Positions 18,239 to 27,196 of a DNA stretch of 42,183 nucleotides are shown here, one piece after another; within the stretch, counting starts at the first letter, position 1, and each line of letters opens with the position of its first letter. The position numbers were made by a program, and so were the translations under genes. The notes below the pieces were generated by a model. It had not been told where the DNA came from, did no database searches, and saw only the letters and a program-made list of their open reading frames with translations. Origin of the DNA: Betaproteobacteria bacterium (GTDB taxonomy: Bacteria; Pseudomonadota; Gammaproteobacteria; Burkholderiales; SG8-41); NCBI GenBank assembly GCA_016192825.1, contig JACPTK010000005.1, positions 1 to 42,183 of the forward strand. Direction: 5' to 3'.

Positions 18239-19216
18239 ATGCTGCAGGCACACAAGGCTGACGGCGCGAGATTCGACCGCCTGATGGTGTTCACCGGCAA
18301 CGCCAACCCCCGGCTTGCCGATGACGTCGTGCGGCACCTCAACATCCGCCTCGGCCGCGCCAAGGTCGGCCGCTTCAGCGACGGCGAGGTGATGGTGGAG
18401 ATCCTCGAGAACGTGCGCGGCCGCGACGTGTTCGTGCTGCAGTCGATCTGCGCGCCGACCAACGACAACCTGATGGAGCTGCTGGTGATGGTGGACTCGC
18501 TGAAGCGGGCCTCCGCCGGGCGCGTCACCGCGGCGATCCCGTACATGGGCTACGCGCGCCAGGACCGGCGCCCGAGCTCCGCGCGGGTGCCGATCACGGC
18601 GAAGGTGGTCGCCAACATGATGTCGAGCGTGGGCGTGGACCGCGTGCTCACCATGGACCTGCACTCGGAGCAGATCCAGGGGTTTTTCGACATTCCCGTG
18701 GACAACATCTACTCCGGGCCGATCCTGCTGGGCGACGTGTGGAAGCGCGGCTTCAAGGACCTGGTGGTGATCTCGCCCGACGTCGGCGGCGTGGTGCGGG
18801 CGCGGGCGCTCGCGAAGCGGATGGAAGCCGACCTCGCGATCATCGACAAGCGCCGCCCGCGGCCCAACGTCGCCACGGTGATGAACATCATCGGCGAGGT
18901 CGAGGGACGGCCCTGCGTCATCATCGACGACATGGTCGACACCGCCAACACGCTGTGCGAGGCGGCGGCGGCATTGAAGCAGCGCGGCGCGGAGCGCGTG
19001 CTCGCCTACTGCACGCACGCGGTGCTCTCCGGCAAGGCGGTCGAGCGCATCGCGGGCTCCGCGCTCGACGAGATCGTGGTAACCGATACCATACCGCTCA
19101 ACGAGGACGCCAGGGCGTGCAAGAACATCCGCGTGCTCCCGGTCTCCGGCCTGTTTGCGGAGACCATGCGCCGCATCAACAACGAGGATTCGGTGAGTTC
19201 GTTATTCGTTGAATAG
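18239..19216 (+). CDS. prs: Ribose-phosphate pyrophosphokinase Prs
   Basis: Prs makes phosphoribosyl pyrophosphate from ribose 5-phosphate and ATP, feeding nucleotide, histidine and tryptophan synthesis. The 325-residue protein has [11 protein letters not shown], the ATP-contact region YARQDRR (105-111), [11 protein letters not shown] (140-150), and the PRPP-binding loop DDMVDTANT (230-238). A GAGG at ribosome-binding distance supports the ATG at 18239; the family core begins around Met16. It probably shares a transcript with the upstream tRNA. Confidence 0.96.
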   Translation: MLQAHKADGARFDRLMVFTGNANPRLADDVVRHLNIRLGRAKVGRFSDGEVMVEILENVRGRDVFVLQSICAPTNDNLMELLVMVDSLKRASAGRVTAAIPYMGYARQDRRPSSARVPITAKVVANMMSSVGVDRVLTMDLHSEQIQGFFDIPVDNIYSGPILLGDVWKRGFKDLVVISPDVGGVVRARALAKRMEADLAIIDKRRPRPNVATVMNIIGEVEGRPCVIIDDMVDTANTLCEAAAALKQRGAERVLAYCTHAVLSGKAVERIAGSALDEIVVTDTIPLNEDARACKNIRVLPVSGLFAETMRRINNEDSVSSLFVE

Positions 19217-19342
19217 CCGCCAGCCGTCAGCTGCCAGCTTCCAGGTCCGAAACGCCCGACCGAGAGCTGATAGCTGAAAGCTGACAGCTTTATTAACCCG
19301 GGACGATCTGGTCGCGGACGTCCCGTTTTACAGGAGCAAGCA

Positions 19343-20089
19343 ATGAAGATCGAAGTCACAGCATTCCCGCGCGCGCACAAGGGATCGGGTGCGAGCCGCC
19401 GCCTGCGCGTCAGCGGACGCGTGCCCGGCATCGTCTACGGCGCCGACAAGGCCGCGCAGAACGTCGAGTTCGACCACAAGGACCTGCTGCACCATCTGCG
19501 GCTCGAGGCGTTCCATGCCTCGATACTCGACCTCGATTTGAACGGCGAGAAGCTCCAGGTGCTGCTGCGCGACTACCAGATGCATCCCTGGCGCAGGCAG
19601 GTGCTGCACGTGGACTTCCAGCGCGTGGACCGCAACCGCAATATCCACATGCGGGTGCCGCTGCACTTCGTGAACAGCGAGATCTGCCCCGGTGTGAAGA
19701 CCAGCGGTGGCGTGGTGCAGCACGTGATGAACGACATCGACATCCAGTGCCTGCCCGACGACCTGCCTGCGTTCATCGAGGTCGATCTCAAGGACATGCA
19801 GCTGAACGACACGCTGCACGTCACGGACCTCGCCATGCCGAAGGGCGTGGAGCCGATCGCCAAGCTGAAGCACGAAAATCCGTCGGTGGTATCGGTGCAC
19901 GTGCCGAAGGAAATCGTGATCGAGGAAGAAGCGGCCGCGCCGGTGACCGAGATTATCGGCGAGGTGAAGGCCGAGGGCGAAGAGGGCGCGGAAGCCGCGG
20001 CCGAAGGCGAGAAGAAGGAGCCCGCCGCCGCCGAGAAGAAGGAGCCCGCCGCCGAGAAGAAGGAGCCCGGCAAGAAAGGCAAGGAATAG
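19343..20089 (+). CDS. rplY: 50S ribosomal protein L25 (Ctc-type) with charged C-terminal tail
   Basis: L25 binds 5S rRNA in the large subunit. The 248-residue protein has the N-terminal L25 domain (RGKGASRRLR-like start, here HKGSGASRRLRVSGRVPGIVYG) and the C-terminal TL5/Ctc domain. An unstructured tail from about residue 215 carries three EKKEPA-type repeats and ends KKGKE. The ribosome-binding site AGGAG lies before the ATG. It follows prs across a 126-bp spacer containing AGCTGA-type inverted repeats. Confidence 0.94.
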   Translation: MKIEVTAFPRAHKGSGASRRLRVSGRVPGIVYGADKAAQNVEFDHKDLLHHLRLEAFHASILDLDLNGEKLQVLLRDYQMHPWRRQVLHVDFQRVDRNRNIHMRVPLHFVNSEICPGVKTSGGVVQHVMNDIDIQCLPDDLPAFIEVDLKDMQLNDTLHVTDLAMPKGVEPIAKLKHENPSVVSVHVPKEIVIEEEAAAPVTEIIGEVKAEGEEGAEAAAEGEKKEPAAAEKKEPAAEKKEPGKKGKE

Positions 20090-20105
20090 GCGCTGCCCGG
20101 GAAAG

Positions 20106-20139
20106 AGCCCGCCATCCGAACGGACTGGCGGGCTTTTTT
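20106..20139 (+). terminator. Intrinsic terminator after rplY
   Basis: The 9-bp stem AGCCCGCCA (20106-20114) / TGGCGGGCT (20126-20134) is followed by a T-run (20134-20139). It begins 17 nt after the rplY stop. This is the clearest Rho-independent terminator in the window. Confidence 0.9.
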
Positions 20140-20200
20140 ACTGCAGCGATGCATTCGAAATGATTCATGCAGAGTTGACGGCGCGAGCAGTGAAACGCCT

Positions 20201-20228
20201 TCATCCCTCATCCCTCATCCCTCATCCC
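20201..20228. repeat. Four tandem TCATCCC heptamers upstream of pth
   Basis: The heptamer TCATCCC is repeated four times without interruption, ending eight bases before the pth ATG. Related GGGATRA units form the palindrome at 7541-7610. Tandem heptamers are prone to slippage, and this one occupies the expected ribosome-binding region. Confidence 0.9.
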
Positions 20229-20236
20229 TGTTTCGA

Positions 20237-21040
20237 ATGAAGCTCATTGTCGGACTCGGCAACCCGGGGGATCGCTACCAGGCGACGCGGCACAACGCCG
20301 GGTTCTGGTTCGTCGAGCGCGTCGCCGCCGAGACCCGCACGACGCTGCGCAAGGACGCGAAGTTCCAGGCGCTCGTCGGCCGGCACGAGGCGAGCGGCGC
20401 GTGGCTGGTGCTGCCGCAGAACTTCATGAACGCGAGCGGCCGGCCGGTGCAGATGCTGGCGAGCTTCTTCAAGATCGCGCCGGCCGAGATCCTGGTGGCG
20501 CACGACGAGCTTGATTTCCCGCCGGGCACGGTGCGCGTCAAGCCGGGCGGCGGCGTTGCCGGTCACAACGGGCTGAAGGACCTCTCGGCCCGGCTCGGGA
20601 CGAACGACTACTGGCGCCTGCGCATCGGCATCGGGCATCCCGGCGACCGGCACGCCGTGACCGATTACGTTCTGCACAAGCCGGGACAGGAGGAGCGCGC
20701 CGATATCGATGCCGCGATCGGGCGCGCGCTGGAAGTGCTGCCGCTCATGCTGGGCGGCGACATGCAGGGGGCGATGCTGAAGCTGCACAGCGCGCCGGAG
20801 CCGGTCGCGAGGCCCGAAAAGGCGCAGCGGTCCGCGAAGCCGGCGGCGGCGGAAAAGGCGGAGCGGCCCGCCAGGGCCGGAACACCGGAGACGCCCGCCA
20901 GAGCGGAGAAACCGGAGAAGGCTGCCGGGGACGCTCCGGCGCAACCGGCGGCTGACCCCGGCAAGGCCGGAAAAAGCGGCGGTCTCGGCTCGTTTCTCAA
21001 GAAGCTTCTGCCGGACCCGGGTCCGGCGCGCAAGAAATGA
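20237..21040 (+). CDS. pth: Peptidyl-tRNA hydrolase Pth with a C-terminal extension
   Basis: Pth hydrolyses peptidyl-tRNA released from stalled ribosomes. The catalytic core (about residues 1-185) contains GLGNPG, catalytic His in ATRHNAGF (H19), PQNFMN and HDELDFPPG with Asp93. The usual bacterial length is about 190 residues; here 267. Residues 186-267 are a lysine/alanine/proline-rich tail ending in a short helix-like segment [20 protein letters not shown]. The last part contains a perfect DNA palindrome. The stop overlaps the ychF start (ATGA). Confidence 0.95.
   Translation: MKLIVGLGNPGDRYQATRHNAGFWFVERVAAETRTTLRKDAKFQALVGRHEASGAWLVLPQNFMNASGRPVQMLASFFKIAPAEILVAHDELDFPPGTVRVKPGGGVAGHNGLKDLSARLGTNDYWRLRIGIGHPGDRHAVTDYVLHKPGQEERADIDAAIGRALEVLPLMLGGDMQGAMLKLHSAPEPVARPEKAQRSAKPAAAEKAERPARAGTPETPARAEKPEKAAGDAPAQPAADPGKAGKSGGLGSFLKKLLPDPGPARKK
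21010..21027. repeat. Palindrome inside the 3' end of pth
   Basis: GCCGGACCC and GGGTCCGGC form a perfect 18-bp palindrome within the last ten codons of pth. Its TGCCGGAC...GTCCGGC core matches that of the intergenic palindrome at 17048-17080, suggesting a family member absorbed into coding sequence. Confidence 0.6.
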
Positions 21041-22128
21041 GCCTCAAGTGCGGTATCGTGGGCCTGCCCAACGTCGGCAAGTCCACGCTCTTCAACGCGC
21101 TCACCCAGGCCGCGGTCCCGGCCGAGAACTACCCGTTCTGCACCCTCGAGCCCAACGTCGGCATCGTGCCGGTGCCCGACCCGCGCCTCGCCAGGATCGC
21201 GGACATCGCGAAGCCGGCCAAGGTGACGCCCGCCGTCGTCGAGTTCGTCGACATCGCGGGACTGGTCGCGGGCGCGTCGAAGGGCGAAGGCCTCGGCAAC
21301 CAGTTTCTCGCCCACATCCGCGAAACCGACGGCATCATCAACATGGCGCGGTGCTTCGAGAACGAGAACGTCGTTCACGTCGCCGGACGCGTGGACCCGG
21401 TCGCCGACATCGAGACCATCCAGACCGAGCTCGCGCTCGCCGACCTCGCCACGGTGGAGAAGACGCAGGCCCGCAACGCATCGCGCGTGAAGTCCGGCGA
21501 CAAGGAGGCCGTCAAGCTCGACCCGGTACTCGCGCAAGTCCGCGCGCATCTCGACCGGGGCCGGCCGGCGCGCAGCCTCGGCCTCGAGCCCGAGGCGCTC
21601 GCGCTCGTCCGGCCGTTGTGCCTGCTCACCTCGAAGCCGGCGATTTACGTCGCCAACGTGAACGAGGGCGGCTTCCGGAACAATCCCCTGCTGGCGCGCG
21701 TCGAGGAATACGCCGCGCGCGAGGGCGCGCCGGTGGTCGCGATCTGCGCCGCCATCGAGGCGGAGATGGCCGGCATGAGCGCAGAGGACAAGAAGGCGTT
21801 TCTGCACGACCTCGGGCTCGAGGAGCCGGGGCTGGACCGGCTGGCGCGCGCGGCCTACGGCTTGCTGGGTCTTCGGACGTTCTTCACCGCGGGGCCGAAG
21901 GAGGTGCGGGCGTGGACCATCCATAAGGGCGACACCGCGCCGCAGGCCGCCGGCGCGATCCACACCGACTTCGAACGCGGCTTCATCCGCGCCGAGGTCA
22001 TCTCGTACGAGGATTACCTGGCGTGCGGCGGCGAGCAGGGCGCCAAGGAAGCCGGGAAGATGCGGCTCGAAGGGAAAGATTACGTCGTCGAGGACGGCGA
22101 CGTGATCTTTTTCCGTTTTAACGTCTGA
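21037..22128 (+). CDS. ychF: Redox-responsive ATPase/GTPase YchF
   Basis: YchF is the universally conserved OBG-family P-loop protein that prefers ATP and binds ribosomes. The 363-residue protein has GLPNVGKST (9-17), the switch region [24 protein letters not shown] in place of the classical NKxD specificity motif, and the C-terminal TGS-like domain ending [12 protein letters not shown]. The ATG overlaps the pth stop by 4 nt, so it is translationally coupled to pth. Confidence 0.96.
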   Translation: MSLKCGIVGLPNVGKSTLFNALTQAAVPAENYPFCTLEPNVGIVPVPDPRLARIADIAKPAKVTPAVVEFVDIAGLVAGASKGEGLGNQFLAHIRETDGIINMARCFENENVVHVAGRVDPVADIETIQTELALADLATVEKTQARNASRVKSGDKEAVKLDPVLAQVRAHLDRGRPARSLGLEPEALALVRPLCLLTSKPAIYVANVNEGGFRNNPLLARVEEYAAREGAPVVAICAAIEAEMAGMSAEDKKAFLHDLGLEEPGLDRLARAAYGLLGLRTFFTAGPKEVRAWTIHKGDTAPQAAGAIHTDFERGFIRAEVISYEDYLACGGEQGAKEAGKMRLEGKDYVVEDGDVIFFRFNV

Positions 22129-22164
22129 CGGCCCGTGGACGCTCGTGCTTCGCGCCGGGCCGTC
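22127..22164. terminator. Hairpin at the ychF stop codon
   Basis: GACGGCCCG (22127-22135) and CGGGCCGTC (22156-22164) are exact inverted copies with a 20-nt loop, starting inside the ychF TGA. There is no T-run, so it is a possible Rho-assisted or stability hairpin. Confidence 0.5.
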
Positions 22165-22367
22165 TGCGCCGGATCGAACGGACGCGCAGGGAACTGGAGA
22201 CGCGATCCTCACGCCCCGATTCGCCGTTCATCCGGCGCTCACAGTGCGGACGCTTCGGCAGTCAAACCAGCCCACGCGCCGGCAGCAGACTCTTTCCTCG
22301 TGCCCGCGGCGGGTTATACACTAACGCCACTATGAAGAAACGGCTCGGGCATGAGGAGGGGGTGCCG

Positions 22368-23120
22368 ATGCTAAGAGCATTGACGTGCGTGGTGGTGGTG
22401 CTTTTCCTGCTCGCGGGATGCGCCCAGATGCCGGGCGGCACTTCGGACAGCGACCGGCTGCGCAACGCCATCGCGCTCGACGACGTTGGCTTCGTCCAGG
22501 AAGCCGTCCGGTCGGGACGGCTGGGCGTCAATCAGCGGATTCCCACGCCGGGCTTCCCGGAGGGCGCCCCCCTCATCATGGTCGCCGCCCGCTACGCCGC
22601 GATCCAGACGCTGCGTTACCTGATCTCCGCCGGCGCGAATCTCAACGCGCAGGCGGTCACCGGGGAAACGGCGTTGATGATTGCCTCGTATTTCGATGCC
22701 GACGACTCGGGCACGAATGCGGTCTACTCCGAGCGGCACGAGCAGGCGGTGCGGATCCTGGTCGAGGCGGGCGCGAGCCTGGAAAACGAGCCTCACAATT
22801 ACACGCCCCTCGCTTACGCCGCCTATCAGGGCAACGCGCGCATCGTCCGCTTCCTCCTCGAGCGCGGGGCGCGCGTGGACGGCGCCGCCGAGAACGGCCT
22901 CACCTACGTCAACACGCCGCTGATGATGGCCGCGATCCAGGGCAACCTCGACGCGGCGCTCTGGCTGCTGCGCGCCGGGGCCAACGCCAGGACCCGCCTC
23001 CATCGCGGGCACACCGCGACGGAGCTGGCGCAGAAGTACAAGCACTGGAACCTGGTCGACGCCCTGAAGTGCGCCGAGCGGCTCCCTCCCGGGGAAAGAT
23101 TCACCCAGCGGTGTCGGTAG
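22368..23120 (+). CDS. Ankyrin-repeat lipoprotein
   Basis: The 250-residue protein has a lipobox LLAGC with Cys18 and then about five ankyrin-like repeats, for example GAPLIMVAARYAAIQTLRYL and NYTPLAYAAYQGNARIVRFL. Ankyrin repeats are protein-binding scaffolds; the partner is unknown. The ATG at 22368 is chosen over 22332 because GAGGAGG lies just upstream and the lipoprotein signal then starts properly. It stands alone between ychF and the convergent DMT transporter. Confidence 0.85.
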   Translation: MLRALTCVVVVLFLLAGCAQMPGGTSDSDRLRNAIALDDVGFVQEAVRSGRLGVNQRIPTPGFPEGAPLIMVAARYAAIQTLRYLISAGANLNAQAVTGETALMIASYFDADDSGTNAVYSERHEQAVRILVEAGASLENEPHNYTPLAYAAYQGNARIVRFLLERGARVDGAAENGLTYVNTPLMMAAIQGNLDAALWLLRAGANARTRLHRGHTATELAQKYKHWNLVDALKCAERLPPGERFTQRCR

Positions 23121-23135
23121 GGCAACGCCCTACCG
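23115..23135. terminator. Short perfect hairpin at the ankyrin gene's stop
   Basis: CGGTAGGGC (23115-23123), loop AAC, GCCCTACCG (23127-23135). The left arm contains the stop codon TAG. It sits between convergent genes and could end transcription, although no T-run follows. Confidence 0.5.
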
Positions 23136-23168
23136 GCCAAAGGCGTGATAAGTGACGAGTGATACCTG

Positions 23169-24092
23169 TCACGCTTTTCCAGGCTTGAGGCTGATGACGA
23201 CGACGCCCACGAGCACCAGGGCGGAGCCGGCGAGCTGCAGCGGCGTCATCGCTTCCTCCAGCCCGAGCCAGCCGAACACGATCGCGGTGACGGGGCCCAG
23301 CGCGCCGATGATGGCGACCGAGTTGGCGCCGATGCGCTTCAGCGCCTCCGAGATCATGAATGCCGGTATCGCCGTGCTCACGACCGCCATCGCGATCGCG
23401 TAGCCGTAGACCGGCGCCGGCAGGTCGAGCGCGGAGAGCGGGCGCAGCAGGAAGAACTGGACGATGCACGCGGCGCTCGCCGCGCTCATCGCGTAGGCGG
23501 TGAAGCGCATCGAGCCCACGCGGGCAATCACCTCGGCCCCCGCGACCAGGTAGACCGCGTAGCAGGCGGCGCCGCCGAACACCAGCCCCGCGCCGAGCCA
23601 GAAGTCCCGCTGCCCGCCCTCCAGCGCGTGCGAGAAAACCAGCACCAGCCCGGCGTAGGTCACCGCGAGGGCGACGATCTCCCGCCGCGTCACGCCCTTG
23701 CGCAGGAACACGGCGGAGAGCACGACGACGATCGTCGGGTAGATGAACTGCAGCAGCCGGCCGAGCCCGGCGGCGATGTACTGCAGCCCGAGGAAGTCGA
23801 GGAAGCTCGCGAGGTAGTAGCTGAGCAGCCCCAGCCCGCAGACCGCGGCGAATTCGCGCCCGGCGAGCGGCCGGTGCTCCGCGCCGTGCCTCACCCACAG
23901 CGCCGCCGCGACGAAGAATGGCACCGAGAACACCATGCGCAGCGCGAGCAGCGTGACCGGGTCCGTGACCCAGGCGTAGGCGAGCTTGATGAAGATCGGC
24001 CGCAGCGAGAAGAAAATGACGCCGCCGATCGCGAGCGCGAGCCCGACGACGAACCAGCCGCGGCTTCTTTCGGCCCGGCTCAAGACGGACAC
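23169..24092 (-). CDS. EamA/DMT-family inner-membrane transporter
   Basis: The 307-residue protein has ten predicted membrane segments arranged as two EamA repeats, typical of the drug/metabolite transporter superfamily. The second repeat contains the diagnostic PAFMISEALKRIGANSVAII and GPVTAIVFGWLGLEE. The substrate cannot be predicted. The GTG at 24092 is the outermost start; a TTG at 24080 is an alternative. It diverges from the MFS gene across about 185 bp. Confidence 0.85.
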   Translation of the reverse strand: MSVLSRAERSRGWFVVGLALAIGGVIFFSLRPIFIKLAYAWVTDPVTLLALRMVFSVPFFVAAALWVRHGAEHRPLAGREFAAVCGLGLLSYYLASFLDFLGLQYIAAGLGRLLQFIYPTIVVVLSAVFLRKGVTRREIVALAVTYAGLVLVFSHALEGGQRDFWLGAGLVFGGAACYAVYLVAGAEVIARVGSMRFTAYAMSAASAACIVQFFLLRPLSALDLPAPVYGYAIAMAVVSTAIPAFMISEALKRIGANSVAIIGALGPVTAIVFGWLGLEEAMTPLQLAGSALVLVGVVVISLKPGKA

Positions 24093-24277
24093 CGGGCGGC
24101 TGAGCCGGCTGGAATAAGGAGTTCACGCATTGGAATGACGACAATTGTACCTGCGAGACTCTCTGTTCGTGTCGCGAGGGCGTCAGATCGTGAGATCGAT
24201 ACCTGGATTTCCACTCCCGCCCTCCCGGCTTCAATGGTGCGGTAAGCTTGGGTTGACAACCCGAACCGCATCATTTC

Positions 24278-25507
24278 TTGGAAGAGAAAGCCAATCCTCT
24301 CCTCGCGCTGAGCGTGCGCGACTTTCGCCTGTACTGGCTGGCCCTGGTCACGCAGGTCGTCGGCCAGCATATGTTCGCGTTCACGCTGGGGTGGCTCGCC
24401 TTCGAAATCACGGGATCGCAGGCGCAACTCGGCTTCATCCATCTCTGCGGTTTCGTGCCCCAGTTCGTCCTGACGCTGTTGGGCGGCGTGCTGGCCGATC
24501 GCATCGATGCGCGCAAGCTCATCGGCGTCGCGCAGGTCAATGCCGCGGTTGCCATGATCCTGGTTGGCGGGGTGACGCTGCTCGGCGTGGCGCAATTGTG
24601 GCACCTCGCGCTCGGTGCGTTTCTGTGGGGTTTCTCGGCCGCCATCGACGAGCCCGCGCGCGCGTCGTTCTTTCCGCGCCTGCTGCCGCGCCCGCTGCTG
24701 CGCTCCGCGGTGCCGTTGATATCCATGGCGTTCGGCAGCAGCCGCGTGATCGCGCCCTCGATCGCGGGATTTCTCATCGCCGCGGCGGGTGCGCCGGCCA
24801 CCTTCCTGCTGTGCGCGGCGGCGGTCAGCACGATGATCGCGGTGCTATTCCTGGTTCGCCCCGCGCACGCTGCCGCGCGCCCGCACGGCAGCCTGCTCGA
24901 CAGCTTCACCGACAGCCTGCGCTACATCCGCGCCAACGAGGCCTTCGCCCGGGTCATCGGCGTGGCGCTGCTCCACGCCACCCTGGCCATGGGCTTTATC
25001 CACATGCTTCCGGTATTCGCCAAGGATGTCTTGCAGGTCGATTCGCGGGGCCTCGGCATTCTTGCCTCCGCCGCCGGCATCGGGGCGCTGGCCGGCTTCA
25101 TGTCCTACGGCTGGCTGCAGTCGCGCATCGCGTGGCGAGACCTGGTGGTGAGCGCCCTGACGCTCTACAACGTAGCGCTGATCGGGCTCGCCTTCAGCGA
25201 CTGGTACTGGCTGTCCTTCTTCACGATACTCGTCGCAGGCCTGTGCCACGCTTATTTCCTGACCTGTGCGCAGGTGATGCTGCAGACCCTGGTCGAGGAC
25301 CATTACCGCGGGCGGGTGATGAGCGTGTTCGCGCTGGTGTGGAGCTTGATGTTCCTGAGCGGATTCCTGTTGAACGTCGCGGGGGAGTGGGCGGGCCCGC
25401 GCCTGGCGCTCGCGGGAGGCGCTGCTATCATGCTGGCCTACGTGTGGCTGTCCCTGGTGCGCGCGAGGGTGCTGAAGCATGTCGTTCTCGCGCCCAGGGC
25501 AGGCTAG
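24278..25507 (+). CDS. Major facilitator superfamily transporter (MFS_3/EntS-like)
   Basis: The 409-residue protein has about twelve membrane segments and the MFS motif A-like loop GGVLADRIDARKL. The N-terminal NPLLALSVRDFRLYWLALVTQ and SAAIDEPARASFFPRLLPR match the enterobactin-exporter-like MFS_3 subgroup; the substrate is unknown. The start is uncertain: TTG at 24278 gives the fullest N-terminus, and GTG at 24314 (VRDFRLYW) is possible. No good ribosome-binding site is seen for either. Confidence 0.82.
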   Translation: MEEKANPLLALSVRDFRLYWLALVTQVVGQHMFAFTLGWLAFEITGSQAQLGFIHLCGFVPQFVLTLLGGVLADRIDARKLIGVAQVNAAVAMILVGGVTLLGVAQLWHLALGAFLWGFSAAIDEPARASFFPRLLPRPLLRSAVPLISMAFGSSRVIAPSIAGFLIAAAGAPATFLLCAAAVSTMIAVLFLVRPAHAAARPHGSLLDSFTDSLRYIRANEAFARVIGVALLHATLAMGFIHMLPVFAKDVLQVDSRGLGILASAAGIGALAGFMSYGWLQSRIAWRDLVVSALTLYNVALIGLAFSDWYWLSFFTILVAGLCHAYFLTCAQVMLQTLVEDHYRGRVMSVFALVWSLMFLSGFLLNVAGEWAGPRLALAGGAAIMLAYVWLSLVRARVLKHVVLAPRAG

Positions 25508-25612
25508 CGTATGACGACGTACGACTCGCAAGCCGGGTCCCGTGCCGCGCGGGTCCAATCACCATTCACCAATCACCAATCACGCAGTTCAGGATAAGGA
25601 GGGGTTTCACCG

Positions 25613-26452
25613 ATGATCATCGATTCCCAGGTCCACGCCTATGAGGCGAACACGCCGAAACGGCCGTGGCTCAACGTTCCGAACTGGCCCCCCAGCGCCA
25701 CGGGCGACGAGACCGTGGCGGCGATGGACAAGCTCGGGATAGACGGCGCGATCTTCATCTCCGCCTTTTCCATGTACGGCTACGACGCGAGCTACGCGGT
25801 GGAGGTGCAGCGGAAGCATCCCGGCCGGTTCGCCATCGTGAAGCCGGTGAACCCGGAGGATCCGGCGGTGGCCGACGTCATCGCCGACTGGAAGAAGACG
25901 CCGGGCACCGTCGGCATCCGGGTCATCGTGACCCAGGAGCCGGGACGCAATCCGAGCGACGCGGGTCTCGACCGGGTTCTGCGCGAAGCCGTCCGGCACG
26001 ACTTTCCCGTCAACATCCTGTGCTGGGGCAACCTGGAGCGGGGCGCGGCGGTGATCGACCGTCATCCCGACGTGCGCTTCATCATCGACCACCTGGGCAT
26101 CCTGCAGCCGCGCACGCCACCCGCGCCGCCGCAGCCCTGGGCCGAGCTGCCGAAGGTGCTGGACCTCGCCAAGCGCAAGAACGCGGTCATCAAGATCAGC
26201 GGCGCCTGCACGCTGTCCCGGGAGCCGTATCCCTTCCCGGACATCTGGGACCCGCTCGCGCGCATCTTCGACGCCTGGGGCTTCGACCGCTGCCTGTGGG
26301 GCACCGACTGGACCCGCGCCTTCGCGGTCGTCAACTACGAGCGGGCCGTCGAGCCCTTCCGCCGGACCGACCGCCTGAGCGACAGCGAACGCGCGATGCT
26401 GATGGGCGGCGCCTGCGCGAAGGCGTACGGGTGGGCGCCGAGGAAAGGCTAG
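25613..26452 (+). CDS. Amidohydrolase-family (amidohydrolase_2) enzyme
   Basis: The 279-residue TIM-barrel hydrolase begins MIIDSQVHAYE, in the place of the family's metal-binding motif near the first strand (here only the second His is kept), and has the strand FIIDHLGI and GTDWTR with the conserved active-site aspartate. Relatives include 2-pyrone-4,6-dicarboxylate lactonases and decarboxylases of aromatic acids; the substrate here is unknown. A strong AAGGAGG lies before the ATG. Part of a second copy of its last 16 codons occurs at 28646-28696. Confidence 0.82.
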   Translation: MIIDSQVHAYEANTPKRPWLNVPNWPPSATGDETVAAMDKLGIDGAIFISAFSMYGYDASYAVEVQRKHPGRFAIVKPVNPEDPAVADVIADWKKTPGTVGIRVIVTQEPGRNPSDAGLDRVLREAVRHDFPVNILCWGNLERGAAVIDRHPDVRFIIDHLGILQPRTPPAPPQPWAELPKVLDLAKRKNAVIKISGACTLSREPYPFPDIWDPLARIFDAWGFDRCLWGTDWTRAFAVVNYERAVEPFRRTDRLSDSERAMLMGGACAKAYGWAPRKG

Positions 26453-26462
26453 GGGCAGAGGC

Positions 26463-26494
26463 CGGGAGAGCGGGAGAGCGGGAGGGCGGGAGAT
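26463..26494. repeat. Tandem CGGGAGAG repeat (left of the antitoxin/TauE segment)
   Basis: Four degenerate CGGGAGAG units are tandemly arranged just after the amidohydrolase gene. Related units occur at 27121-27147, and inverted copies (CTCCCGCTCTCCCGCC...) at 28571-28635. The segment 26,495-28,570 is therefore bracketed by inverted arrays. Confidence 0.75.
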
Positions 26495-26713
26495 CGAAAA
26501 GGCGCTGGCCGGAAACGACAGCAAACGACCGAAACGGACGTTCGGGCACCTGAGAAAGATGTGCGCCCCTCTTTTTTTCCGCCTGGTCGTTGCCATGTCA
26601 GCGCCGGCGTACCAGGTTGGCGAGTTCTTCGTAAACCAGGCGCCTGTGACCGACCGCGACTCACCGAGGTCAACGGCTGCCACGGCCGGATCGTTTTGGG
26701 AAGAGATGTGCGC
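26495..26713. other. Spacer before the first HTH gene
   Basis: No intact gene is seen. On the minus strand, 26607-26654 reads RRLVYEELANLVRRR and stop, which looks protein-like, but stop codons lie directly upstream in this frame. It may be the frameshifted end of a lost small gene. Confidence 0.35.
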
Positions 26714-26743
26714 TTGATGGTGATACGAACATTCGTATATGCT
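26714..26743 (+). promoter_or_regulatory. Promoter with embedded palindromic operator for the first HTH gene
   Basis: A -35-like TTGATG (26714-26719) and a -10 candidate TATATG (26736-26741, 16-nt spacer) or TATGCT (26738-26743, 18-nt spacer) enclose the palindrome ATACGAA-CA-TTCGTAT (26723-26738). An operator lying between -35 and -10 before an antitoxin-like regulator gene is the classic autorepression layout. Confidence 0.55.
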
Positions 26744-26824
26744 GGTCATCAAACACGTACTCGGACCTGAAACTGGCGAGACGACGGTACCGGGAAGCGC
26801 GGAATCTGGCGAAGGAATCATGAT

Positions 26825-27109
26825 ATGGCCAGGAAAGTCACTGAATCGAGCGGCAACATCTTTCTCGACTTAGGCTTCCCGCCTCATGAGGCGGAAGTGA
26901 TGCTGCTGCGCGCGAAGCTCGCGGAGGCGTTGCGCCGCTGGATGGAACGCGAGAAATTGACCCAGGGTGAGGCCGCCAGGCGCCTGGGCATCACCCAGCC
27001 GCGCGTATCGGAAATCGTTCGCGGCAAGGTGGAACTGCTTTCCCTCGATTACCTGGTGGGGCTCTGCGCAAAGGCCGGCATCCCCGTCGGCGTGCGCCTT
27101 GCAGCCTGA
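26825..27109 (+). CDS. XRE/HigA-like HTH protein, orphan antitoxin type
   Basis: The 94-residue protein starts with a short tail (ESSGNIFLDLGFPPHEAEVM) seen in HTH_37-type antitoxins paired with Gp49-like toxins. A helix-turn-helix follows: LTQGEAARRLGITQPRVSEIVRG. Such proteins neutralise a cognate toxin and repress their own operon. No intact toxin gene is next to it. GAAGGA before the ATG is a plausible ribosome-binding site. Confidence 0.78.
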   Translation: MARKVTESSGNIFLDLGFPPHEAEVMLLRAKLAEALRRWMEREKLTQGEAARRLGITQPRVSEIVRGKVELLSLDYLVGLCAKAGIPVGVRLAA

Positions 27110-27196
27110 GTTTTCAAGAACACGGGAGATCGGGAAATCGGGAGAGGGAAACGGCGTTTTGGCTTTCACCCCCTCCCGCGCCACGCACTCCCACTC

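Noticed and set aside
20201-20228. CRISPR array
   Set aside because: The heptamers are contiguous without spacers and no cas genes are present. The same holds for the short tandem repeats at 7541-7610, 26463-26494 and 40340-40366.
26607-26654. End of a small toxin gene (RRLVYEELANLVRRR)
   Set aside because: Stops occur immediately upstream in frame and no family could be named, so it is only mentioned as a possible relic.
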